DNA from: Mycolicibacterium rhodesiae
Lineage (GTDB): Bacteria > Actinomycetota > Actinomycetes > Mycobacteriales > Mycobacteriaceae
Direction: 5' to 3'
Length of the DNA stretch: 64,000 nt
NCBI RefSeq assembly: GCF_002086695.1
Contig: NZ_MVIH01000009.1
Location: forward strand, 1 to 64,000
Shown: one piece after another, positions 50,399-57,324 of the stretch
Layout: every line of letters begins with the position of its first letter
Position numbering within the stretch: position 1 is the stretch's first letter
Notes under the pieces: generated by a model
Database searches by the model: none
Seen by the model: the letters and a program-made list of their open reading frames with translations, nothing else
What the model was told of the DNA's origin: nothing
Translations under genes and position numbers: made by a program

Positions 50399-50914
50399 TC
50401 AGGCGTCCGAGGATGCCTCGTCGCTGCTCGGCGCTGCTTGGGTGTGATCGAACGACAGCGCGGTGAGACGTCGCGGGTTCCCCGTCGCGACCACACGGCC
50501 ATTCAGTTCGTCGGCTCGTCGCTTGGCTTCCTCGGCCTCGTCTGCGGTCACGAACATGATGCGCAGTCGGGCGCGATCCGCAGGAGTGACGCCGAACTTC
50601 GAGAGTCGTTGTCGAAGCTCGCCCGCAATCTTGATGACGTTGCCGAGCCCGAGCCAGAATTGCGCGTGCAGCACTGCGGTGTCCAACAGGTACGACCAGT
50701 CGTGGTCAGTAAATCCCTTGGTGAGCGGCGATCCGTTCCACTGCTCCCACCATTCCAGCGTTCGAGCGGGGTACTTGATCTTGCGGCCCTCGTAGCGGAA
50801 ATAGTCAGGCAGGTCTGGCTGCTCGACGTTGGGAATCTCGACCAGCTGGAAAGGAACGCGCTCGGAATTGGTGCGCGCCCGAGTGGCGGGGTCTTTAGGT
50901 AGTGGTCCACGCAT
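50399..50914 (-). CDS. Phage terminase small subunit (P27-like)
   Basis: 171 residues opening MRGPLPKDPATRARTN, then LEWWEQWNGSPLTKGFTDHDWSYLLDTA and ELRQRLSKFGVTPADRARLR, the typical actinophage TerS pattern. It recognises phage DNA for packaging. The ATG at 50914 follows GGAGGT; longer upstream codons are rejected because they lie within the adaptor gene. There is no TerL partner in the element, suggesting that it redirects a helper's packaging motor. Confidence 0.85.
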   Translation of the reverse strand: MRGPLPKDPATRARTNSERVPFQLVEIPNVEQPDLPDYFRYEGRKIKYPARTLEWWEQWNGSPLTKGFTDHDWSYLLDTAVLHAQFWLGLGNVIKIAGELRQRLSKFGVTPADRARLRIMFVTADEAEEAKRRADELNGRVVATGNPRRLTALSFDHTQAAPSSDEASSDA

Positions 50915-51416
50915 TGAGGTGTACCTCCATATCTGGGTTGTCGAATGTGATGGGTCGGTCAGGTACGGCGCTGGTGCGTTCGTGTGGGCCGTTGCCGAAG
51001 TGCTGTGGCGGCCCTGAGGTCTCGGGTGTGGTGCTGACCGTGAACATCGCGCCCTTGGTCTTGCATGCCCGTTGTAGGTCAACGATCTCGGACGGCATGA
51101 GCGTGTATCCGCGCTTGGGGCGGTTATCGAGCTGGACAGCTTGCGCGTACGGGCCTGCGGTCTGGGTCTTGCCGGTGGCTGCGCCTGACTGGGCTTCGTG
51201 CCACCGCAGAATGATGGCCCGCAGAATGGCCTTGATCGCTGCGGCCTTTTCGGGTTTGTTGGCTGGGGGGAACTCGTCTTCGGCGATCACTGGGACGACG
51301 CCCACAGCGCGTGCCCACACATCCTCGATGTAGTCGTCCACGGTGTCGGATGAAACGTCGTCAGGCAATCGCCGAACAATTTCGGCCTTACCTTCGCCTG
51401 CGAATGGGTTCTGCAT
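50895..51416 (-). CDS. Phage head-tail adaptor/connector-like protein
   Basis: 173 residues beginning MQNPFAGEGKAEIVRRLPDD, helical in the first half, with GYTLMPSEIVDLQRACKTKG near 115, a motif seen in mycobacteriophage head-to-tail adaptors. ATG at 51416 with AAGGAGGT upstream. Overlaps the TerS start by 20 bp. Role is inferred from pattern and neighbours. Confidence 0.65.
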   Translation of the reverse strand: MQNPFAGEGKAEIVRRLPDDVSSDTVDDYIEDVWARAVGVVPVIAEDEFPPANKPEKAAAIKAILRAIILRWHEAQSGAATGKTQTAGPYAQAVQLDNRPKRGYTLMPSEIVDLQRACKTKGAMFTVSTTPETSGPPQHFGNGPHERTSAVPDRPITFDNPDMEVHLNAWTTT

Positions 51417-51599
51417 TTTCGCGTACCTCCTTGCGAATATTGTTGCACGCAACCAAATTTTGAGGCAATGGCGGCAATTGCCCGATCCTTTTCAACTCTG
51501 GGGAAACTCGTACAAATGGCGAGCGTCAAAGCCTCTCCGGTACCCCGGCCGGTGGGGTGGGGGTGTGGCCCCCTGGGTCAGTTGACGTGCGGGGACTGG

Positions 51600-51788
51600 T
51601 CAGTCGAACTTGGATCCGTACACATCGACCATGTCGCACAGGTCAGTGATGCGCAGCCACTCCCGAACCATCTCGTCATGCGTTGGGAACCAAGCGATCA
51701 CGCGATCCTTATGGCCCTTGTACGCCGCCTTGATGACGTAGCCATCGCGAGCGATGCAGCCGAGGTATGCGGTCGGGTTCGTCGTCAT
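51600..51788 (-). CDS. Small hypothetical element protein
   Basis: 62 residues, MTTNPTAYLGCIARDGYVIK at the N-terminus and an acidic/aromatic C-terminus (EWLRITDLCDMVDVYG). AGGAT precedes the ATG. No family recognised. It sits between the capsid and adaptor genes. The 259 bp upstream of it (51789-52047) contain no clear gene. Confidence 0.55.
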   Translation of the reverse strand: MTTNPTAYLGCIARDGYVIKAAYKGHKDRVIAWFPTHDEMVREWLRITDLCDMVDVYGSKFD

Positions 51789-52047
51789 ACGTCGATCCTA
51801 AGACGTCAACGTGCCCGTCCTAATAGCAATCACGCTGCGGTGCAACGTAACCCACGCGTGCGCGCGTACTGGTGGATACCGCCCTTGCCTGACATGTTGG
51901 GTGGAAAGACCTGAGTGCACACCTGGCCCGACATTTTGCCTGAATGCACCCAGGCCTTCCCTATCGAACGGGCACGCCACATCCGAAGACTGCACCCCGT
52001 TCGTTGCCTGTTCCTCAGGGCCAGACTCCCAAAGAACAGGACAGCTG

Positions 52048-52899
52048 TTACGGCGTATCGTCCGGCAGGGTGAGAACCTGCACGGCCTGCGGATCGAGGA
52101 TGCCCACACCGAACCGGAACGTGGCGCGCAGTGCGACGTTGTCCGAGTCGAAGTAGAACTCGTCCGACCGAGCGACCAGCACATCGCCGTACGCCGACAG
52201 GATCTGGTTCTTGTCGAGGACCGCGATCTTGTTCTCGGGCATCGCCGACGTGATCAGAGCCGGAATGCCCAGAACCGTCAACGGCCCGGCTTCAGTTCCT
52301 GCGCCGAGGATGTTCTCGTTACTCCCAGTGCCCTTGCGGAGCTTGCGCACATAGGCGTACGAGTTCGGCGACGCGAGCACATGGGTGGCGACACCACCGG
52401 GCAGGCTCGTCACCATCGTCTGGGCGTCGATCAGCGCATCGAGGTTATCCCCGATTGGGCCGGCATCTTGCGCGTGGGCCAACAGACCCGCAGGCGGATA
52501 CGTCGCCGGTCCAACCGGAGCCGGAGTCTGCAACATCGCGTAGTCAGCCTTGGCGATCATCGCCCGCTTCTGGCCCTGCAGAATCGTGGTCAACGCCTCG
52601 GGCTGCGCGATCTGTTCACGCGACACCTTGATGAGATGCGCGATCTTGCCCGTATGCAGAACGAGTTCCGCGAGGTTCGGATCAGCTTCCTCGATGTTCT
52701 GGCCTTCGGGAACGAAACCGATCTCGTCCTGGTCGATACGAATGGCCGGAACACGAACAGCCGGGCTGTCACCCTCGACGAATCCCGCCTTGGACGTGAT
52801 CTGGAGGATCAGCGCCTCGGGGATCACCTGCTCGGGCTTGACTCCGAGTACGTCGAGGCCCCAGGCCTTCGGCGAACCCGTAGTAGTGATGGTTGTCAT
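52048..52899 (-). CDS. HK97-like phage major capsid protein
   Basis: 283 residues. Features of the HK97 fold: N-terminal arm, VPAIRIDQDEIGFVPEGQNI, a P-domain-like helix, VLASPNSYAYVRKLRKG, and the C-terminal RATFRFGVGILDPQAVQVL. AAAGGAA lies upstream of the ATG. It lacks the long delta domain and no protease gene is adjacent, so it may use an unprocessed capsid. Satellites that make their own small capsid carry such genes. Confidence 0.88.
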   Translation of the reverse strand: MTTITTTGSPKAWGLDVLGVKPEQVIPEALILQITSKAGFVEGDSPAVRVPAIRIDQDEIGFVPEGQNIEEADPNLAELVLHTGKIAHLIKVSREQIAQPEALTTILQGQKRAMIAKADYAMLQTPAPVGPATYPPAGLLAHAQDAGPIGDNLDALIDAQTMVTSLPGGVATHVLASPNSYAYVRKLRKGTGSNENILGAGTEAGPLTVLGIPALITSAMPENKIAVLDKNQILSAYGDVLVARSDEFYFDSDNVALRATFRFGVGILDPQAVQVLTLPDDTP

Positions 52900-53249
52900 G
52901 ATTCAGTGAATTCCTTTGGATGAGAGCGCGCTTCAGCACACTCAGTGAGTTTCGAGTTTTGGACGCCCACACCGGGATCATTCAGGCGGCGGGGCTAAAG
53001 AGGCGCGATGGACAAGTCGCGCAATCAGCGATATTCAGTTCCCGTAGCTCGTCAGCATCTATGTTTTGCGTCGTATCCGACGGCTGCAGAACCGCGCAGC
53101 GGCGTGCCGCTGACATTAATCGATCAAAATTCGAGACTCAACCCTCCGGCGATCCGGCGCTCAGCGCATCGTGGGCGTCTTATGTATTGCGCTGCAACAG
53201 TTGTCACGTCACACAACCGCGAGGAGCGCAGCGTTGCGCTGAGGTCCTT
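52900..53249. other. Non-coding stretch upstream of the capsid gene
   Basis: 350 bp between the capsid start and the end of the Cys-containing small gene. It should carry the capsid promoter and leader. No convincing ORF with a ribosome site, no clear repeat and no packaging site is recognised here. Confidence 0.5.
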
Positions 53250-53525
53250 CTAGTCATCCTCGTCGCGCGACTTCGGCATCACGTACTCACCTGAGTGCCC
53301 CAGCTCGTCCCAGTCGTCAAGCTCGTCTTCGGTCAACAGACCGATCACGGGTTCGCTCTTGCCGGTCCATCCGACCCTGAGCGATTCGTCGTCATCGGCC
53401 ACACCGGGCACGTCGGTCAATCGGGCATGCCCTTCGGACAACATCAACTGCGCATCGCGGACCTTTTGCGAGTTGCAGTCCTCGGTACCTGAGCACGGCC
53501 AATTATCGGGATGGGTGCAAATCAT
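53250..53525 (-). CDS. Small acidic protein with N-terminal Cys cluster
   Basis: 91 residues: three Cys within the first 17 positions (C3, C11, C17 in MICTHPDNWPCSGTEDC), possibly a metal site, then a strongly acidic C-terminal half ending SRDEDD. GAAAGG lies upstream of the ATG at 53525. The frame extends upstream but lacks a better start. No family recognised. Confidence 0.65.
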   Translation of the reverse strand: MICTHPDNWPCSGTEDCNSQKVRDAQLMLSEGHARLTDVPGVADDDESLRVGWTGKSEPVIGLLTEDELDDWDELGHSGEYVMPKSRDEDD

Positions 53526-53580
53526 CTGTCTCTCAACCTTTCTGAACCGGCCACGTCGCGCATGACGTGAACATATTTTT

Positions 53581-53756
53581 TGAACGACTATGAACAACTA
53601 CTCTGACCTGCGAGAACGCATTGAATGACTGGTTGCACGACTGGTGAACGACTGGTGGATGACTGGCCCCCAGTGGTGCAATGGTCGTGCAATAGTCGTT
53701 CAACCAGTCGTGCAACGCGTTTCCGCAGGTCAAGCCAGACGTTGATAGTGGTGCAA
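53581..53756. repeat. Iteron array (11-bp repeats in two converging orientations)
   Basis: At least six copies of TTGMACGACTG-like units on the plus strand (around 53581, 53591, 53622, 53634, 53645 and 53656) and five on the minus strand (within 53676-53756, e.g. complements of AGTCGTGCAA and AGTCGTTCAA). They converge on a short CCCCCAGT centre (about 53667-53674). The array lies just beyond the 3' end of the RepA-like ATPase gene. It looks like a replication origin or initiator-binding region. Confidence 0.75.
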
Positions 53757-53774
53757 TAAACGCATATCGACCCC

Positions 53775-55100
53775 TCATGGCAACGACCATTCGGATATGG
53801 CCGGGTAGCCGACGCGGTCGAACTTCACTTTCAGTTCCTTGGCCGCCAAGCGGATCTTGTACGCCTTGAACCCTTCCTCGACGGCCCGCTCGACAACGTT
53901 CTGGCGCGGACCCTCGGCGAGATGGTTGATCAGCCACATCTGCTCAGGGCTCACGGTGGACGAGTCAGCCAGCTCGGCTGCGTTATGGTCCGATGCCCCG
54001 AGATACTTGACCCGAGCCACTGTGCCGTCGTCATCGTCGGTTGTGGGGCGTACCTGGACGACCTCGATGGTGAACATGGACGACGACACGATGGCTGTGC
54101 CGTTGGCTTTCTCAGGACCCACCTGGAGCCGTCCTTGGTCATCCCGTTGGGCATACAGCGCCATGCGCGCCTTCTTACGCAACTCACCTGTGATCCCGTA
54201 CTTTTCGCGGGCTGTGCCCTTCGCGCGGTTGGTGTGGGTCATCAGCACCACGGCTGCACCTGTCTGCACGGCCACGTCTTTCCATGGGTGCAGCGCCTTT
54301 CGTGCATCCTGCGGCGTCTGCACATTGAGCGACCCCGGCACCGTGTCGAGCCACGCGTCGACGATCACCAGCGCCGGCACTGGATCCGCGTAGAGCAGCT
54401 CCATGTCGTCGGACGGAAACACTGGGGCGCCCGACCCATCCTTGGCCGTGGCGATCACAGTCACGTAGTCGAGGTCTGCACCGACCAATTCGAGTCGGGG
54501 ACGAACCTCGGTCGACCAGTCGTCCTCCGTTAGGATCAGGCGAACATGTTCGGGGTTGCGGGCCGGGATACCGAACTCGGGCAGTGGCTTCCCCGACGTG
54601 ATCGCACCGACGATCCACACCCAGAGCAGCGACTTGCCGATGCCCTCATCCCCGACGAGCACAGTCACACCGCTTCGCGGAATGCGTTGCTTGGCAAGCC
54701 ATACCTTCGGCTTAGATGGTTCGAGGTCAGTTGCTTTCCATACCCGTGGTCGAACGCTATCCGAGTCGTCGTCGGCCACGGGCTGTTCTTTTGGGTGATT
54801 CATCCTCACCGCCTTGGTTTCTCGCCAGATGCGATCCAGAACGCCATCGACATCAGCACCAAGGTGTGTGTGGTACGGCTTCGACAGTGCGACGAACTGC
54901 GACCGGTAGCCGTCTTGATTCTTGAGTTTCGTCGCGAGACCTCGAAGATGTTCCAGCACAATCGGAGTGATCCTGGTCAAGTCAACGAGCGGTGGTTCGA
55001 TCTGAGCCGCTTCGCGAGGTAGCGCGTTGACGAAAACCCGTTGGCCCCAGTCTCCGCAATGGCTGAAGTCGATAACGCGGGGTTCAACTCTCCTCGTCAT
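53775..55100 (-). CDS. RepA/DnaB-like AAA ATPase (satellite replication protein)
   Basis: 441 residues. A RecA-type ATPase core (about 125-330) has Walker A LVGDEGIGKSL, Walker B ALVIVDAWLD and VVLMTHTNRAKG, as in RSF1010 RepA and phage AAA_25 helicases. The C-terminal ~60 residues (MWLINHLAEGP...) form a winged-helix-like domain possibly for DNA binding. It is the likely replication initiator/helicase acting at the adjacent iterons. ATG at 55100 overlaps the upstream small gene by 17 bp. Confidence 0.85.
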   Translation of the reverse strand: MTRRVEPRVIDFSHCGDWGQRVFVNALPREAAQIEPPLVDLTRITPIVLEHLRGLATKLKNQDGYRSQFVALSKPYHTHLGADVDGVLDRIWRETKAVRMNHPKEQPVADDDSDSVRPRVWKATDLEPSKPKVWLAKQRIPRSGVTVLVGDEGIGKSLLWVWIVGAITSGKPLPEFGIPARNPEHVRLILTEDDWSTEVRPRLELVGADLDYVTVIATAKDGSGAPVFPSDDMELLYADPVPALVIVDAWLDTVPGSLNVQTPQDARKALHPWKDVAVQTGAAVVLMTHTNRAKGTAREKYGITGELRKKARMALYAQRDDQGRLQVGPEKANGTAIVSSSMFTIEVVQVRPTTDDDDGTVARVKYLGASDHNAAELADSSTVSPEQMWLINHLAEGPRQNVVERAVEEGFKAYKIRLAAKELKVKFDRVGYPAISEWSLP

Positions 55101-55275
55101 ACGGAATCTCCAATTGCTGCGCTCTGCGCCGCGCTTTCAGGCGCGCCTTCGATGCCCGCTGACGGGCAACTTCCTTTGCCTTGAAGTCCGGGTCTAGCAG
55201 TCGGCGACGGCGTCTGTCGTTGTACGCCTTGCGATATTCGGCATATCCCGGTTCCCCTTTCTTGGGAGGCGGCAT
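55084..55275 (-). CDS. Small basic element protein
   Basis: 63 residues, very rich in Arg/Lys (NDRRRRRLLDPDFKAKEVAR), single long helix likely, similar in style to small actinophage DNA-binding proteins. GAAAGGG precedes the ATG. It overlaps the RepA-like start, so both are co-translated from the promoter near 55300-55350. Confidence 0.7.
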   Translation of the reverse strand: MPPPKKGEPGYAEYRKAYNDRRRRRLLDPDFKAKEVARQRASKARLKARRRAQQLEIPYDEES

Positions 55276-55319
55276 GACATGTCCCTTTCAATTCTTCTGC
55301 GACTTCTGTCACGTCAATG

Positions 55320-55342
55320 TAAACCAGGAGAACTCCCGTTTA
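55320..55342. promoter_or_regulatory. Candidate operator/promoter for the replication operon
   Basis: A dyad with outer arms TAAAC/GTTTA and inner arms GGAG/CTCC lies 45-67 bp upstream of the 55275 start, next to TACATT (-10-like on the minus strand). An outer CGTCAA/TTGACG pair flanks it (55312-55360). Likely a regulator-binding site for rep expression; no cognate repressor is identified. Confidence 0.45.
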
Positions 55343-55557
55343 TTTACAACGTATTTGACGTGGAGGAACGCGAAATATGCAGAGAGCCAACGCTTCACAG
55401 GTCGCCGGCGAGAACCACATGAGATCCGCGGAGGCCTGATTGCAGGGTACCGCTGCGGGCATAGAGTATGAACAACGCTTTTGGGTGACGGCGACCGACA
55501 GCCCACAGACGAAAAAAGACGACACCCCCCGAAGGGAATGCCGCCTTTTCGGTCCGA

Positions 55558-55836
55558 CTAGCTGACGTGGGTTTTCTGAATCCACTTCTGGACTTCGGGA
55601 CTGATGTTGTACCACGCCGCCACGCCGGTGTACGGCGTCACGATGATGTGGTCGTTGGCGTCCATGTGCTTGAGCGCCGCGTTCACCAGTTCCAGCTGGG
55701 TCAGGTCGGATTCCACGATCCAGACGCTCTCCAGCACCTTGGCCCAGTCCCTGTGACTACGCAGGAACTTGTGAAGTTCCTCATAGTCCCGGCCGGGCTT
55801 CGAGAGGTCATAGCTGACCACGTAGTAGGTGCTCAT
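55558..55836 (-). CDS. Lone Cas2/VapD-like (SinR-family) protein
   Basis: 92 residues with the ferredoxin-like Cas2/VapD start MSTYYVVSYDLSKPGRDYE (Asp in YDL), a central RDWAKVLESVWIV segment and HIIVTPYTG. GGAGG is 4-5 nt upstream of the ATG at 55836. There is no cas1 and no repeat array in the window, so it is not part of a CRISPR locus; VapD-like RNase or DNase activity, perhaps defence or competition related, is the better guess. Confidence 0.75.
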   Translation of the reverse strand: MSTYYVVSYDLSKPGRDYEELHKFLRSHRDWAKVLESVWIVESDLTQLELVNAALKHMDANDHIIVTPYTGVAAWYNISPEVQKWIQKTHVS

Positions 55837-55883
55837 GGCACCTCCGATCAGCAACACTGCCCATTACCCACCACGACCCGCAA

Positions 55884-55902
55884 TCGTCCGAAATTTGGAC
55901 GA
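55884..55902. promoter_or_regulatory. Palindromic candidate operator overlapping a -35 box
   Basis: Arms TCGTCC/GGACGA around GAAATTT; the right arm overlaps TTGGAC (55895-55900), which could be the -35 of a plus-strand promoter with TACAGT at 55920-55925. Confidence 0.45.
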
Positions 55903-55919
55903 ACTGCCGGCGGTTGAGT

Positions 55920-55999
55920 TACAGTCGGCTATAGCACCTAGGAAATGCTAACCGACGGAAACCCCACCGGGGGGCAACCCCCAATGGTTGGGGTTTTCG
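55920..55999 (+). ncRNA. Candidate structured small RNA with intrinsic terminator
   Basis: The plus strand can fold as: a stem GTCGG/CCGAC with inner TAGCA/TGCTA (55924-55956), a short CCCC/GGGG hairpin (55962-55972), and a terminator hairpin AACCCC...GGGGTT followed by TTTT (55976-55997). A promoter-like TTGGAC...TACAGT lies upstream. No ORF with a ribosome site occupies it. It sits between the Cas2-like and TIR genes. Transcript start is uncertain. Confidence 0.5.
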
Positions 56000-56193
56000 T
56001 TGTTGCCGTGTCGAAGTCTACATCTAGTAGCCGACAGCGCGAAGAGATACAACATGTTCTGAATAACATTTGTGAAATTCCCTGGTCGCAACCTTCAATT
56101 GGACATCACTCCCCGCGTGTCGCAGGTCACGACACGCCGGAGTAGATCGAACTAGGGTGCTTCGACGTGTCGCGTCGAGCGGTGAGCCTGCCG

Positions 56194-57138
56194 TCAGAAC
56201 GGGGAATCGTCCGGCCAAGACGGGGTCGGGGGCTCAAACCGCTCGATGAGCGTCTTAACCAGGTCGGGAACGAGGATTCCATCAACGTTGGCGTTGTACA
56301 CCTGGTCATTGGTTTGCACCGCATACTCGAGGCGTCTCAGCTGCTCCGATTCGATATTGGGCTGGCTTGCGATGTGCGCCCATATCAGCCGCGTCGAGTC
56401 ATACGAACGAGAGTTGACGAGGGCTTCAACTAGGGACTTCACAGATACTTCGCGGAGGCTTGGTTCACGAACGACGGCTGAAAATATCTGGTGCGCAACC
56501 CAATACTCGGGGTTAGTTGCACTGTCCGGGATGCACACATCTTGATGTTCCTCCAGGAACCCATCCCGAGCCGCCATGCGATCGAATCCGGCGGGGCGAA
56601 TGGGGAGAATCGGAATGCGCTTCGCCAATGCCCACCCAACTTCTTGGTCACACCACTGGCTGGCGTGGAAGTCAGTCAGGTTGATGAGTGCAGCGAAGAA
56701 GTGGCATGTGTTAAGTGCGATCTTGATCTGGTCGCGCCACGATCGCGAGGGGTGTATGTCGTCGTGGGCCACGAAGGCGTCGATGCCGTAGCGGGCTTCC
56801 AGGATCCTCTTTGCGCCACCGACTAGGTGGCGGTCGGCATGGACGTGCGAGATGAACACGCGCGTCGGATTGGACCCCCAGGGATTACCTGACGACGCAA
56901 TTGCCGGAGGATGACCCGCAGCTTCGCCTTCCAGAAATTCCACGAGGTCGGTCAGCACCTGATCCGAAGCCGATCCAAGGACATTGGTCGCAAATGCGGC
57001 CATATCGCCCTCGTACCAATCTGGGTTTCCAATTTGTAGTCCGTGCTGTTCGAGCGTCAGCACCACGTCAGACTCCGACTGCGCGCCGAGGATCTGAGCG
57101 GCACGTTTGATCAGTCGAATGCGCTCTCCAGGCTTCAC
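56194..57138 (-). CDS. TIR-domain protein (candidate anti-phage effector)
   Basis: 314 residues. An N-terminal helical region (~1-75) somewhat like AbiJ-type N-domains is followed by a TIR domain (about 92-215): RVFISHVHADR, HDDIHPSRSWRDQI, AALINLTDFHASQWCDQE, where E166 in the WCxxE motif matches the catalytic Glu of NAD-cleaving TIRs; a helical C-terminal region follows. GTG at 57138. It overlaps the chimeric pilin frame (57068-57304) by 71 bp, so host tad transcripts probably read into it. NADase-based abortive defence is inferred from the family. Confidence 0.85.
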   Translation of the reverse strand: MKPGERIRLIKRAAQILGAQSESDVVLTLEQHGLQIGNPDWYEGDMAAFATNVLGSASDQVLTDLVEFLEGEAAGHPPAIASSGNPWGSNPTRVFISHVHADRHLVGGAKRILEARYGIDAFVAHDDIHPSRSWRDQIKIALNTCHFFAALINLTDFHASQWCDQEVGWALAKRIPILPIRPAGFDRMAARDGFLEEHQDVCIPDSATNPEYWVAHQIFSAVVREPSLREVSVKSLVEALVNSRSYDSTRLIWAHIASQPNIESEQLRRLEYAVQTNDQVYNANVDGILVPDLVKTLIERFEPPTPSWPDDSPF

Positions 57139-57304
57139 CGCTCGATGGTCTCATCTGACGCCGACAACTCGAAAACCCCCAGCCCCCGAACAGGGCAGGG
57201 GTGCAATGTCGAACTACTGCGTACTCGACTGTCGACATCCCGGCATCGTCGACCGCCGCTATCATCAGCCGCGCTTTCAAAGCTCGAAATATGCTGTTGC
57301 TCAA
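57068..57304 (-). pseudogene. 5' part of the tad pilin gene fused to element sequence
   Basis: TTG start at 57304 behind GGGAGG, then SNSIFRALKARLMIAAVDDA and GMSTVEYA, the N-terminus of the DUF4244 pilin including the prepilin-like region. After the Tyr codon at the TA core (57222-57223) the frame enters the element and adds about 50 unrelated residues (VVRHCTPALFG...), stopping at 57068. The resulting 78-aa chimera lacks the conserved pilin C-terminal half. Confidence 0.88.
57198..57250. other. attR (right element junction)
   Basis: Plus strand: element P' arm GGGGTGCAATGTCGAAC (57198-57214), then CTACTGCG, core TA (57222-57223) and pilin B arm CTCGACTGTCGACATCC. The B arm contains GTCGAC at the same distance from the core as in the Bxb1 attB, as I recall it. 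Confidence 0.8.
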
Positions 57305-57324
57305 TTGTTTTCCTCCCTTGCAAC

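Larger units (their letters stand above)
47432..57222. mobile_element. Integrative phage-satellite-like element (phiRv1-like) inserted in the tad pilin gene
   Basis: A 9.8-kb insert bounded by attL and attR. It splits the DUF4244 pilin gene and carries, left to right: serine integrase, small DNA-binding protein, an unknown 273-aa protein, terminase small subunit, head-tail adaptor, a small ORF, major capsid protein, a Cys-containing small protein, an iteron array, a RepA/DnaB-like ATPase, a basic small protein, a Cas2/VapD-like protein, a structured non-coding region and a TIR-domain protein. There is no large terminase, portal, protease, tail, lysis or repressor gene of standard type. Size and content resemble phiRv1/phiRv2 of M. 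tuberculosis and capsid-encoding phage satellites, so helper dependence is inferred. Confidence 0.9.

Noticed and set aside
51798..52184. Minus-strand ORF between the small element gene and the capsid gene
   Set aside because: It overlaps the capsid 3' end in another frame, is Arg/Ser-rich and has no ribosome site.
53581..53756. CRISPR array
   Set aside because: Units are ~11 bp, nearly contiguous, in both orientations and variable; no spacers of constant length, and the Cas2-like gene nearby has no cas1.
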